Shown here one piece after another: positions 51,040 through 61,502 of a stretch of 64,000 bases of DNA. How positions within the stretch are numbered: the stretch's first letter is position 1; each line of letters begins with the position of its first letter. This stretch comes from Unio delphinus (Eukaryota; Mollusca; Bivalvia; Unionida; Unionidae), in contig JAQISU010000025.1 of assembly GCA_029339505.1 (NCBI GenBank), forward strand, positions 2,951,501-3,015,500, in the 5' to 3' direction. The translations under genes were made by a program, and so were the position numbers. A model generated the notes under the pieces. That model saw nothing but the letters and a program-made list of their open reading frames with translations, was not told the DNA's origin and made no database searches.

Positions 51040-51637
51040 TAGAATCAGTGGTGTAGATTGCTCACGTCAAAAAAAGTTTTAAAACTTAATTATATCCATT
51101 ACCCCTGAACACCAAGTCTGATGAATATTTCTTGAAATATGTGTATCAACTCCATTAAGTACAGCTAAAACATTAGGTATCTCTAATCACTTTCGGAATT
51201 TGTGTATATCTCTGGGTAACATAAATTATATCTCTTCTTTAATGTCTTCCTCCAGGAAATATTATTGCTAGATTTGATTGTTTTTCTAGATTCACATTAT
51301 CATAGATAACTCAATTATTAACAAATCCGTTAAATCATGTATAGATAGGACTTCATCAGTATTAATATCAAATTAATAATATCATCACTGTTTTCATTCA
51401 ACAAATTTGCATTTTCATTAAAATATTTACGACCATCGTATCACCTCTGATCATGAACTGAGCTACTAAATATAATCTATTCCTCTTGAGGTATCTCATT
51501 ATTATTAAATTAAGTAATAATTGCGTCTTACCAGACCCAGATGGACATAGACTAATTGCTCTGATGGAATTCGCTAGCGCTGGATGATGTTTGACTTGTT
51601 CTTGTTTCGGTATTGCTGAGAAATGAATTACATCCAT
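51040..51637 (-). pseudogene. Broken A32-like packaging ATPase fragment
   Basis: The 5' part reads IHFSAIPKQEQVKHHPALAN, SIRAISLCPSGSGKTQLLLN, LIIMRYLKRNRLYLVAQF before stops. PSGSGKT is a Walker A P-loop and the context is that of A32-type genome-packaging ATPases. Further down the same strand, after frame breaks, VTQRYTQIPKVIRDT resembles the conserved region C-terminal to Walker B of these ATPases. The expected length is about 250 residues; this copy has stops and shifts throughout its second half and no function is expected. Confidence 0.6.
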
Positions 51638-51806
51638 ATTATTAATGTACGGATGTATATTGTTTACGTTGTAGAGTTAAATGACCAACAATTGATGTAG
51701 CCACAGTTACCAAAAATAGCAAACTAACTGTGAATTATGTGACAGGAAATAGTTTTCATTTTTGTCTAAAATTCAATATAATGATGATGGTGATATTGCT
51801 ACATAA

Positions 51807-52019
51807 ATGAAAAAAGTTTTAGGAACCCCATGGGCTAAATATCCAAGCAGAAAACATCTTCCTGGATATAATTATTGTGGTCCTGGAACCCGAAAAGATA
51901 TTTTGAGAATATTTATTTTATCGTCGAGAGAATTAATAATCGTTGCTACTCGTTGTTCGTTCATCGTAACATTGATAACATCAATGTCGTGTATCAGTTT
52001 GAATGTTATCTACACATGA
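51807..52019 (+). pseudogene. Parvovirus-VP1-type phospholipase A2-like fragment
   Basis: The frame reads KKVLGTPWAKYPSRKHLPGY then NYCGPGTRKDI. The HLPGYNYCGPGT motif is the calcium-binding loop of the PLA2-like domain found in parvovirus VP1 and in invertebrate mobile DNA elements. The catalytic His-Asp segment is not present in this frame; a degenerate relic is in another frame. Lack of the catalytic motif and the frame change indicate a pseudogene. Confidence 0.5.
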
Positions 52020-52952
52020 TATGAACCATTGAAAAATTCTTTCTTGTCGCCACTAATACTTTTAATCCGATTATTTGTCGGATTAACCAACCTTCGCCTC
52101 TGTAAGACAGGTGTTCTTCTGTCAGGATCAAATCTAGATTAGACGTTTTGATTTTAGATAACATCGTAAACTCCTCCATATTATAATTAAGACAGTTATA
52201 TATCTAAATCTAAATATGATTTAGATAAAGATTCAAGCAAAGAATATAGGCATATGGCTAACAATAGTATACAATACATCATTTCAGATTGTGTTATGCC
52301 AAACTTAAGCGAAAATGATAAAATATTAAGAGAATTACTTGAGGCTTGACCCTTGCAAAATCATAAATTTTGACTGATGTTCAATAATTTTGTACTATTT
52401 ACTCAATAAATTGGGTAAATATCAACGAAAAATCATCAGAAAAATAATTAAATTCCATGACAAATATATATTTGTTATTATGCGATTTTTATTATTTTGA
52501 ATTTTCAATCGAAATAATTATACATTTTTAATCCGATCAAAATCAATACTGGAATGCGCATAATTTCGAATCTGATCTCTATCACACATGATCATAATAA
52601 TGTTTCCGCCGCAATTAATTAAACTGTTAATGGATCCAATAAATCTTCATTGCCGTGTTCACCAATAATTATGTCAACACTAAATTTTTCTGCCCCGACT
52701 GAGGGCAGTCTAAATAGTATTCTGATTGCATTTCAAGTACCTCCATTCTGTATATAAAACCTCACGTGATGATACAGTATACAATATATCCCTTTGATTA
52801 ATTGTAAAATCACCAACTTGATTGAAATCGTTAAAATTTCAATTAAGGATTTATTGATAAAACTTCATACGTAAATCAAGGTGTCCTGCCTGGTCAGTAT
52901 ATCTGAAATGTATCCTTGATAATAACGGATTATGAAATTGTATAGAAAATAG

Positions 52953-53022
52953 GATTAATGGGTTCTTGTACATTCAAATATCCAGAAGATTAATGGGTTC
53001 TTGTAGATTCAAATATCCAGAA
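52953..53022. repeat. 35-bp tandem duplication
   Basis: Two adjacent units starting GATTAATGGGTTCTTGTA differ by a single base (ACATTC versus AGATTC). Confidence 0.93.
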
Positions 53023-53789
53023 GAAACTTGCGGTGTACATATATATTGAATATATCATTGCTGAGCTTGATTTGATTGTCCAAAATTTGCTTGATAGCCG
53101 CCTTCAATTACGCCACATGACTGACTGCAATCGTTTTTGTTATTTTTACAATTTCTGGAGAAATATGACGACCTCATAATAGCTGTGGTGGAGCTATTTA
53201 TCTTCATGCGTCAAGTATTTTAGGAAACACTTCAGTGAGGAAATTTTCGGTTTCCTTACTTAGATCGTCGACGTTACATTCTGGTAGCTTAAAGTTTGGT
53301 ACATATACTTATGTGATCTCGTAGCGTCTGAAGAACAATTATTACAATAAATTACACTCACTACGATCTTGTATGGGTGTTTTTACAATATCGTCATTGA
53401 CAGACTCAAAGTCGGATAAACATCGAGTGTATGTTTATAATTGAGATATTCGTGTATGTAACCGGAAAGCAACTGTCGCAGCTTGTCACTTACTCTACTG
53501 TGTTCACGATTAATCTTATCAAAAATGACATGAAAATAAATTTGCTGAACACCAACACGTTCGATATTGTATTGACAGCAGACACGCCCACGTCAACACA
53601 ATCTACGTGAGTAAAATAACTATCGGGGATGGCCACAATTTCCTTCCATAGGATGTTTTCTGGTTATCCGGAATATTAATAAATATGTCCGTTATAAAAT
53701 CATCTCGTTTTGGTTCTGGTGGTCATTGATATTCTGGTGGAACTTCAGTCTATTCTAACACTTATCTGATCGATGATTGATAAATATGT

Positions 53790-54594
53790 TGTTACGTGCT
53801 TAGGCTTGAATAAACGGTAACATAGAAAGAGTGAAAATAACAAGCTTGTAAAATTTAATAAAGAATTTATTGAGTACAAATATTTTTTCAGAAAAGAAAA
53901 ATAAACTTACGGTTTTAAGAATCAATTCCAAAATTAATCCAAAATAATTAAAAATATTTTCCACTAGAGAAATGGCAAAAGTCATGGTAATAAAATGTCC
54001 AAATAGTTCTAAGTTCGAATTCCAGCGAAGTATCCAAGATCGAAGACGATGTCACTTGACTTAGTCAGTTCTTGTTTATAAAATCTCTATGAGCACAACA
54101 ACTCTTTCCCAGATAAATAATAAAATAATTCCTCTTGATCCAAACGAATCGACACAATTTACAGTACCAGGTAATTTATAATAACTCAAAAAGACACAAC
54201 TTAATATTCTAAATGCCCAATTTCTTCTACTGAATAACTCGCTCCCAAAACATGGTTTTATATCTCTGTTTTTACGTAAACAAGGGGTCACGTGATCTTC
54301 TAGAAACTATCAGAACAAATTTACGTTCAAAAACTCACGCACCCAGCGTATGACCCAATTAAATTAGAAAGATGTTTATACAAAGCTTCAAAATGTGCTT
54401 GGAACCAACCAATCACTTTAAAAGCTTGTTTACAAATCTGAAACTAGGTCAGAAATGAGGTCAACACCTTGTGTTTATTCTGTAAAGTAAAGGTCACCCC
54501 CCCCCCCCCTTAATTGAACGAATCTTAAAACTTAAAATGCCAAATTTAAATTTAAAAAATAAATATAAATGACTTATATTAAATATACGTAACA
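53790..54594. mobile_element. Probable solo LTR
   Basis: An 805-bp segment begins TGTTACG and ends CGTAACA, the TG...CA inverted termini of an LTR, and is flanked by ATGT on both sides (53786-53789 and 54595-54598), compatible with a 4-bp target duplication. No internal gag or pol region adjoins. It lies within the virus-like remnant, so it inserted later. The C tract at 54496 is inside it. A short duplication could arise by chance, hence moderate confidence. Confidence 0.6.
54496..54508. repeat. Poly(C) tract
   Basis: Thirteen consecutive C residues within the probable LTR. Confidence 0.95.
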
Positions 54595-55018
54595 ATGTAT
54601 GTAATCCGTTAAGTTGATTTCTACCGCAGCTGACAAGTTTGGTTCATAAACTGTTTTAGCTATCTTGGATTCTTTTCCTATGATACATTTAGTTCTGTGG
54701 GGAAAGTCATCATTTATTTGTTGGATTCGATAACTATCCATTGCAATAAAAACACCTGCCAGTCAAGGGTTCTATCCGGTTTATTTCTTTTTGGCAAATA
54801 CTAATAAGTTATTATTCGTCTGTAATCGATCAAATAATTTTAATCTAATATTTGGCAAACCATGATATATTGGTATTTGTGCAAGAACAATTTATTTTAT
54901 TGGACATGTATTTGGTACGTTGACGCTACATTCAGGATTGGTCGAGCTTGCTGATATTGCATTCTTTTTGATGAAGTTGTATTAATGACGATCTGCTGCA
55001 GTAGTTATTGCGTCGATG

Positions 55019-55019
55019 A

Positions 55020-55083
<64 letters not shown>

Positions 55084-55100
55084 GATATTATTATTATTAA

Positions 55101-55146
<46 letters not shown>

Positions 55147-55148
55147 GA

Positions 55149-55194
<46 letters not shown>

Positions 55195-55215
55195 TTTATT
55201 ATAATTATTATTATT
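55019..55215. repeat. (ATT)n microsatellite
   Basis: About 195 bases of ATT with GATATT interruptions. On the minus strand it would read as poly-Asn fused to the preceding frame; this is treated as an artefact. Confidence 0.95.
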
Positions 55216-55422
55216 TTCTAAATCAGACGTAGTCATTACCTCGTCGTAAATTTTGATCATTTCTGCAAACACAATATCTAATATTATTCCATCATTAAGA
55301 CCTGACGATATCAATGAAACTAATTTGGAGTAGGGAGTTGCTTTATGCAACATTGTTATTTCTTCATGGAATTTAGCGTTTGTACATGTATATAGTTTTG
55401 GCAATGATATTAAGTATACCAC
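55216..55422 (-). pseudogene. Protein-like frame in the virus-like block, unrecognised
   Basis: Minus-strand open frame without ATG: LISLPKLYTCTNAKFHEEIT, MLHKATPYSKLVSLISSGLN, DGIILDIVFAEMIKIYDEVM. The composition is that of a real globular protein and it runs into the (ATT)n tract. I do not recognise the family. Confidence 0.35.
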
Positions 55423-55605
55423 GATTTATTCGCTGTGATTGTTATTGTTGACAGCAATACACCGTTTCCAGCGATAACAGCGGACGTCGAATACAAAATT
55501 ATATCAACGACAACTACACATCTGCAGTATTTTAAAAAATACTTTTGCTGTATACGCATCACCTATAGTTTTAGTTTTTTTAGGTGATAGTTTAGTGATT
55601 AATTA

Positions 55606-55845
55606 AAGACACCAATGATAAATCAAACTGAGCATCTTTTCTTCGGGATAAACTTCAAATGTTATTTCGTCGTTTTGATCTAGTAATACTAAAATAAATG
55701 TAGAAGATTCAGTTAGTGGATAACGCCGTTGAATTGTAACAGATATCGTAAATACTGTGACACCTATTACTGAAAACCAGTTTATACCGGTAACCTCAGT
55801 GCGTTGTTTAATAAATTTATTTGGCGGTGACCATAATACTTGTCA
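55606..55845 (-). pseudogene. Protein-like frame in the virus-like block, unrecognised
   Basis: About 75 codons open after a stop: PPNKFIKQRTEVTGINWFSV, IGVTVFTISVTIQRRYPLT, ESSTFILVLLDQNDEITFEV, YPEEKMLSLIYHW. There is no ATG near the start. Charged and hydrophobic spacing suggests genuine former coding sequence. Confidence 0.35.
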
Positions 55846-55945
55846 AGACGCAACAGTACATACTAGGTACAAGGTGATCCTTTTTATGTCAACTAGTTTA
55901 ACATCAACGACTGCTGAACTTCCGAAAAATTCATTAATGTTTTAT

Positions 55946-56086
55946 TTAAGTTTCATCAACTGCTCTTAAAGCATGTTCAACAAATCTTGAACGTAATTCT
56001 TTAATTGTTTTCTTCATCGGTATTATTTTTGCAACTAGGTTTTGTCGTTGTAAAGGTCTTGATGTTTTCTCAGTTTGTGCAGGCAT
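55946..56086 (-). CDS. Small basic ORF of 46 residues in the virus-like block
   Basis: ATG at 56086 to TAA at 55946: MPAQTEKTSRPLQRQNLVAK, IIPMKKTIKELRSRFVEHAL, RAVDET. Rich in Arg/Lys, with an amphipathic helix-like second half. It lies upstream of the other minus-strand remnants in transcriptional order. Function unknown; it could be the start of a longer broken gene. Confidence 0.35.
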   Translation of the reverse strand: MPAQTEKTSRPLQRQNLVAKIIPMKKTIKELRSRFVEHALRAVDET

Positions 56087-56092
56087 GGACGT

Positions 56093-56159
56093 GTGTGTGT
56101 ATGTATGTATGTATGTATGTATGTATGTATGTATGTATGTATGTATGTATGTATGTATG
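56093..56159. repeat. (ATGT)n microsatellite
   Basis: About 15 perfect ATGT units. Confidence 0.97.
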
Positions 56160-56876
56160 AAGCGAATCCCTTCAGTAATAATATATTTTGCGTCTTTATG
56201 TAACGGATTAAAAATTCTTTAGAAAAGATGAAGGATTTTAGGCGATCAGTTTGTACGAAATTGTTCTAATAGCTCATCACATTTATACTGGCATACCAAA
56301 AAGCAGCCATAACGAAAAAAAAAAAGGAAGGTAAAACCACTATGTCTGATGATATAATTAGGTATTATTTTGTACCAGTCTGTACCTAAAAAAGGATAGT
56401 AACTCATACATTGAGACAAGGTCTTTAAGAACCTATTCAAATTTCATAAACATTGAACGGTTTTACCTTTGACCGATATTTATAACATTCTGAAAAGTAA
56501 GATTAGCTTTATATCACATATATCAGTCGTTAAGGAAACCTCTGAATATATGAAATATACCCTGAAGACAAATTCATAAAAAATCACATTGAACAAGCAA
56601 ATATATAATATTTCTACCCATCAACGTACCGTAACCGTAAGACAATTAATTTTAAAAACAGGAGTGAATTAAGATTTTTGAAGTATCATTAATCCTATGA
56701 ATCACATACTATCTAGTTTTAAACATCGTTAAAATACAATACAGTATAGTCTAACATCCATGTAGATTCGCTTTGTTAAAACTATTATTGTATCTAAATT
56801 TCAGCCGCTTTATCACGGCGCTAGAAATTATTGCATCTTCTATAATGTTGTGAACATGTCTCGTTTTATTTTACAG

Positions 56877-56977
56877 ATATCAACACTAAACCAGTTGTTT
56901 CAAATCTTCCAACTGGTTCAGCGGTGAGCGTTTGGGAAAATGAGATCGTGGATCACGTGCTGTATCAAGTTTCCTTA
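56877..56977 (+). pseudogene. Cadherin-like gene, start of repeat 3, disrupted exon
   Basis: TTTTACAG acceptor, then INTKPVVSNLPTGSAVSVWE and NEIVDHVLYQVSL before TAA at 56978. SNLPTGSAVSVWENEIVDHVLYQV is a clear cadherin linker plus strands A and B, but the rest of this half-repeat is not visible downstream. A GTGAGC at 56924 could serve as donor, yet it would leave phase 0 while the next exon needs phase 1. Either the exon is broken or the rest lies in an unrecognised exon. Confidence 0.6.
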
Positions 56978-57573
56978 TAAAAGGCATTTGGACTTTGCTA
57001 GACTAAATGGCTAGTTAAATGGTAGCTTAAACGTTGAGGTACGATAATAATTGATTTTGTCCATATCAGTACCCGAGATGACAAATGTCATAAAGTTTCA
57101 TTAGAACAAAATATTCTTCAATCAAATATCAAGCAGATTTTAATCTCTTGTGTGATAAAGCGACCCGCTAAATCTGTGTTGATACTGGTAGAAGACATTT
57201 GGCTCTAAAATCACATGTTCATCAAAATGTGCAATTGGGCTGCATACGAATCTGTCTGGAACAAGTATAAACACTTACCGGTATTTGATAACTTTCGTAT
57301 ACAGACATGACATTCAAAATAAGTTGTGTCATTCCGCGTGGGTTTACAAGTCGTCATACATATCTCACAAAGGACAGGTCAGTCAATCGATCCTTGCTCG
57401 AGAGAAGCGAGAAACATCGTCAAGTGTATAAAATGTACACCGATATGTTGCAGGCATAATTGTCTCCAACATATCACCATAAATTTGGGGGTCTGATCTA
57501 TCGGAGTATGGGAGTGAGTATTAAGTTTTCCATATTAGTCTATGTTTTGATAGCTATATTTTCTATTGTCCAG

Positions 57574-57764
57574 ATGGGGTGATATCAACAGCGGCAGTGC
57601 TTGACTACGAAACATTGGCTGTTAAGACATACTCCGCAATCATTACGTTCAGGAATGGAAGAGAAACGTCCGACGCTTATGTTCTTAGTATAACCGTGTT
57701 GGATGTTAACGAAGCGCCCTCCGTATGCAGCAGGTCTTATGTGATAAGAACACTGGAAGTACCG
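57574..57764 (+). CDS. Cadherin-like gene, end of repeat 3 and start of repeat 4
   Basis: GTCCAG acceptor, GTAAGA donor. After completing an Asp codon it reads GVISTAAVLDYETLAVKTYS, AIITFRNGRETSDAYVLSI, TVLDVNEAPSVCSRSYVIR, TLEVP. G-VISTAAxLDYE and V-L-D-V-N-E-A-P are signature cadherin motifs; the latter binds the linker calcium ions. It ends in phase 0 and a (GA)n tract begins at once in the intron. Confidence 0.9.
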
Positions 57765-57858
<94 letters not shown>

Positions 57859-57956
57859 GAGAGATTCCTTTGTTGTTCCAGTTTGTTGTATATAGTAGGA
57901 ACAGTTCTGGTTCGTGTGTATTATTTAAATTGTCATATCCATTTCCTTTCCTCCAG
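57765..57956 (+). other. 192-base intron that stays open when retained
   Basis: GTAAGA donor and TTTCCTCCAG acceptor, both phase 0. The length is a multiple of three and no stop occurs in frame, so retention would insert 64 residues including a long Arg-Glu alternating run from the (GA)n tract. Confidence 0.7.
57766..57855. repeat. (GA)n microsatellite starting inside a splice donor
   Basis: The GA tract begins at the donor GTAAGA of the exon ending at 57764. Confidence 0.97.
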
Positions 57957-58669
57957 AGCGGGACATCACTAGGAAATCCGGGCATATTCTGCACAGATCC
58001 AGACGCTGGGGACACCGTCACCTACAGTATTGCACGTGGATCCGACAGCGGGCATCTATCAGTCAACACCACCACAGGATTTGTAACCATGGTAACTAAG
58101 TTTGACCTTGATTCTCAGCCGCTGCAAATCTACACGATCGGCTGCACTCTGACATGTACAGATTCAGGAGGTCTGATGGACGCATCCTCCCTCAAGGTGA
58201 TTATAACTGATGCCAACGACAACACACCGCAGGTTTCTCAGGCAATGTACTCATTCACATTGGCTGTCGGCTCGACAGTGGGGACTCGTATAGGCCAGGT
58301 TATTGCAACAGACAGGGACGTTTCCTCGAACAATAACCGCGTATCTTTCACGCTCTCATCGACCACCGTCTTCAAGATAGATTCCGGAGGAAATATTACT
58401 TTGACTGGAACAGCATCGCTTGCGAATCCTTACATAGTTACCGTTACGGCGATTGATAGTGGTGGTCTTTCATCGACATCCATACTGCAGATCCTTGTCC
58501 TCACCAATAATGCACATGCAGCCACTACCACGGAAAGTGCTAATGATGGGTTCTTCAGTTACGCTGAAAATACTGTTTGGCTTACATGCGCTGTGGTTCT
58601 TGGCGCAGGGATGTTTGGGATGATGGGATACTTTCTGTATCGCTGTTGCAAAATGAAAGCATCAAGGAG
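57957..58669 (+). CDS. Cadherin-like gene, repeats 4 and 5, transmembrane segment and start of tail
   Basis: Begins SGTSLGNPGIFCTDPDAGDT after a CCTCCAG acceptor. Repeat 4 ends with ITDANDNTPQV, a perfect calcium-binding linker. Repeat 5 has IGQVIATDRDVSSNNNRVSF, FKIDSGGNITLTG and VTVTAIDSGGLSS, and ends ILVLTNNA. A Thr-rich stalk (ATTTESAND) leads to the helix WLTCAVVLGAGMFGMMGYFL and the basic stop-transfer YRCCKMKASR. Without splicing the frame runs on to TAA at 58734-58736; a donor at 58670 (GAG/GTTTGT) leads in phase to 59337. Calcium motifs are intact, so this end of the protein looks functional. Confidence 0.9.
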
Positions 58670-58736
58670 GTTTGTATTACAACTTGAACATGGGTGTAAG
58701 CTACGGGTGACTCCCGGGGAGGGGGATACAACCTAA

Positions 58737-59336
58737 ACGTTTTCTCGACTAATACTACTGTGTGTCTCAGATGGTTAAATAAATGTTAAGTCCAAGCGTT
58801 CTTGGGTAATTTTCCCCAGGGCATCCACGTGAGGTTCCGTTCTATAGATACCTAACTTAAATTATATTTTGAGACCCGTCCCTGCAAAGGAATATCAAAA
58901 AATCTAGTCAAGAATTAGAAAGCTACCAAAATAAAGATATCAGTTGTTTTATTTTTGTAACTGTGGCATGAGGAATGCATTCGCTCATCAAAATGTTTAG
59001 AAAATAATTCAAAATACTTTAATCTCTGAGTTAACTGTTTACATATCGTATAAATAATACTTTATTTTATGCTTGGCATTTTATTGAATTTATTTATTTT
59101 TAAATGCCGAAATACAAAATGTTTCAGCAGGAACGGCAGATTCATTTAAAGCATACATACTGTCTATTCTAAGGCAACAAGTTTCTTATTAGAAATAATG
59201 ATCGGGTTAGCCATATATTATCTAATTTCGAAAGTTGCAGATGCATCACGATTCGTGCGGCTTCGCATAACATCCCAATAAGAACAATGCAAGATTGAAC
59301 ATATACAAGGAGGCAAATCTATTTGTGTCTTTACAG
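58737..59336 (+). other. Post-coding or intronic sequence after the cadherin transmembrane exon
   Basis: AATAAA at about 58780 could be a polyadenylation signal for a transcript that ends at the 58736 stop. Otherwise AT-rich with no feature seen. Confidence 0.4.
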
Positions 59337-59386
59337 CGTTAGACAAACCAGAAACGTGCAGTCCAAAACGCCAAATCAACAAAAAG
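59337..59386 (+). CDS. Probable cytoplasmic-tail exon of the cadherin-like gene
   Basis: TTTACAG acceptor, GTAGGT donor, 50 bases. Joined to the 58669 donor it reads S-VRQTRNVQSKTPNQQK, a basic polar sequence suited to a juxtamembrane tail. It enters with one base and ends in phase 1. Support is splice signals and phase only. Confidence 0.45.
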
Positions 59387-59637
59387 GTAGGTATTTACAG
59401 TTGAGGTTGATTTTTGGGATTCTATAGGAGAGGCAGTTATTTTATTTTACGGGTTAATGATCATTTCGACAAATAGTATTAATACTGAGAACATATTTCC
59501 GGATCAGATGGCATTCATATACTTTTGATAAGTGTAAAGTCCAAATAACTAGCGAACCGATGAACCGATAATTGTATATTAGGTGATTGATAGACGGATT
59601 CATGCATGGATGGAACCATTTGTAGATAATGATGAAT

Positions 59638-59639
<2 letters not shown>

Positions 59640-59697
<58 letters not shown>
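59640..59697. repeat. (GA)n microsatellite
   Basis: GA tract. Confidence 0.97.
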
Positions 59698-59701
<4 letters not shown>

Positions 59702-59845
59702 ACGGAGGCAACGTTATATCATTGAAATCTCTTGGCGTTATGAAAGTCTAATTGGACAATTAAAACTTCTAGACTCCTGTCTATAATCCACTTATGCTGT
59801 TGATACTATGTTTGACTTTGGTTGTTCTGCTGTTGCTCTCTATAG

Positions 59846-59873
59846 GTGTTTGCGAAAATTCATTTATGAAAAG
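59846..59873 (+). CDS. Possible 28-base microexon of the tail
   Basis: CTATAG acceptor and GTTAGT donor enclose GT, eight codons (VCENSFMK) and AG. It fits phase 1 to phase 2 and so links 59386 to 61503. Tentative because the exon is very short. Confidence 0.3.
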
Positions 59874-60229
59874 GTTAGTTTTTAAATACTAAAAGTGTTA
59901 TACATAGACTTTTATTGTACATTATCTGAATCGTGTGAAAGAACTATGGTGAATAATGACCATTTTCTGTCCCCTGTCAAGTTGTCTTCATGTCTCGTAT
60001 ATTTACATTCCTGAGAAGTTTAATATCTGTTTTTAGCAAAAGCGCTAGTTAAAAGTTAAACACAATCATCAATGAAGGCAATAATATACTCAATGAAATT
60101 TACTACAGCCTTAATCAGCAACTTTGTTTTCTGAATAGGGATTTCAAGGCTGTTTAGTTGCAATGTATTCGCAACCACACTCCCTGCAAATTGCGGCTGT
60201 TGTCGAGGTTATGGTGTATAGTGAAAGAC

Positions 60230-60760
60230 GAATCTTCTTGTCATGTATACACATAAATGTCAGTAAGAAAATCCAAAATATGACGAATATTTGTGGTTGG
60301 CACTTTGTCAACAAAGTTCCATTGTTTTACTAGAGAAATGCCACTGTCCAGTACCAAATCATACTTTTGCCTCAGCAGAAATGTGTGCATCTGCAGCTGC
60401 GTATTACTTTACTTTTGTCTCTGACTTAAAAAATTGGCATTCCATGTTACATTCCTTTTCCTGCAAGAAATTAAGTCACGGATTTCCCTCTCTATTACAA
60501 ACACGTCACCTTCCTTGAACCAACTTGTAATGTCTTCTGCATTTGTTCTTACAATGTCTTTAGGGACTTACATCGTTGTTGTTTTTATCAGCTAGATATG
60601 TGGCTCTGTGTGGTCCATTAGAGGCAAACGCTTATGTTTTCCTACAGCTGTAATTGTCTCTCGCAAGATGTCGGAGCGCTGTGTACATATGAGAACGCAT
60701 CATGTGCAATGTGTTGACAACCCAGAGGTAGCCCAGCAACGTCAACCATGCGTTTCACAT
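60230..60760 (-). mobile_element. DDE transposase remnant (Harbinger/DDE_Tnp_4-like)
   Basis: On the minus strand GPHRATYLADKNNNDV, then NAEDITSWFKEGDVFVIERE-IRD, then VKQWNFVDKVPTTNIR appear in order across several frames. They match the GPYxADGKNNDA, GDVFVVDRGFRD and IKQWKFLxxVxPN blocks of DDE_Tnp_4-type transposases, with the second catalytic Asp (DRGF) changed to Glu (ERE). Stops and shifts show it is dead. Terminal repeats were not found. The family name rests on recalled motifs. Confidence 0.6.
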
Positions 60761-61280
60761 GTGATGTTGAGAGATTAAAAATTGTCGTTAGAAAAAGGTT
60801 TGGACGTTTAATCTGCATTTATAATAGAAAGGAGCTTAGATCTTTTGGTAAATTGTCAAGACTGCTATACGGTGAATTGAAGACAAAGACAAAGACAAAG
60901 ACACTTCTAATAATTGATACATTCCAAGCTAGTAAGATCAAACTATTGATTATGTGTTAACGAAGAAGAGGACATCGTAGCTGATATATTATTTGGTTTT
61001 AATTAACTCACAGTTTTGCGAAAGACATGCAACATCTTTATAACAAATTTGTGTACGTTATTTGGTTTCATTGATAGATTCCATGTTTTTTTATACAATG
61101 ACGGAACGTTTAAGCTTGAGTTTGCAACAAATGGTGTTTAAACATTAAACAGTTAAATATTTCGCAAAGGACTAGGTTATGGGATTGCGTGGGATGCAAT
61201 CACGATTACTGTGGTCACTGTAGTTCGTTATAACACAGTCTGTGGATCTTGGAGTCGATGAACTTTGAATTTGGTTAGAA

Positions 61281-61299
61281 TGGGGGGGGGGGGGGAGGG
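61281..61299. repeat. Poly(G) tract
   Basis: A run of G with a single A. Confidence 0.93.
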
Positions 61300-61502
61300 G
61301 GCTTTATGTTGCGGTATTTAAGTAAACGCTGAAAATATGTGTCAAGTTTGGGACTTCAGGAATTTGGAACTGACATTATTCTATATTATATTTCGCTGCA
61401 GCTGTCACAACCAAGATAATCTTGTCGTACTTGCCTGATTTTTATATAAATATAAATATATAATTTTATTTATATATATTGTTTGTGCCATCCAAACCGC
61501 AG

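Larger units (their letters stand above)
51040..56090. mobile_element. Remnants of a Maverick/adintovirus-like element
   Basis: This block inside the cadherin intron holds a broken A32-type packaging ATPase (minus), a fragment with the PLA2-like PGYNYCGPGT motif (plus), and several short protein-like frames on the minus strand between 52.5 and 56.1 kb that I cannot name. The combination of FtsK/A32-like ATPase and VP1-type PLA2 domain is known from Maverick/adintovirus-like double-stranded DNA elements of invertebrates. No polymerase B, integrase, capsid or terminal repeats were recognised, so the family is an inference. Every frame is interrupted; the element is a fossil. A solo LTR inserted into it later. 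Confidence 0.5.

Noticed and set aside
54982..55221. Poly-Asn, poly-Ile and poly-Leu frames over (ATT)n
   Set aside because: Pure consequence of the trinucleotide repeat.
57737..58021. Minus-strand Ser-Leu repeat frame
   Set aside because: Antisense of the (GA)n intron and the cadherin exon.
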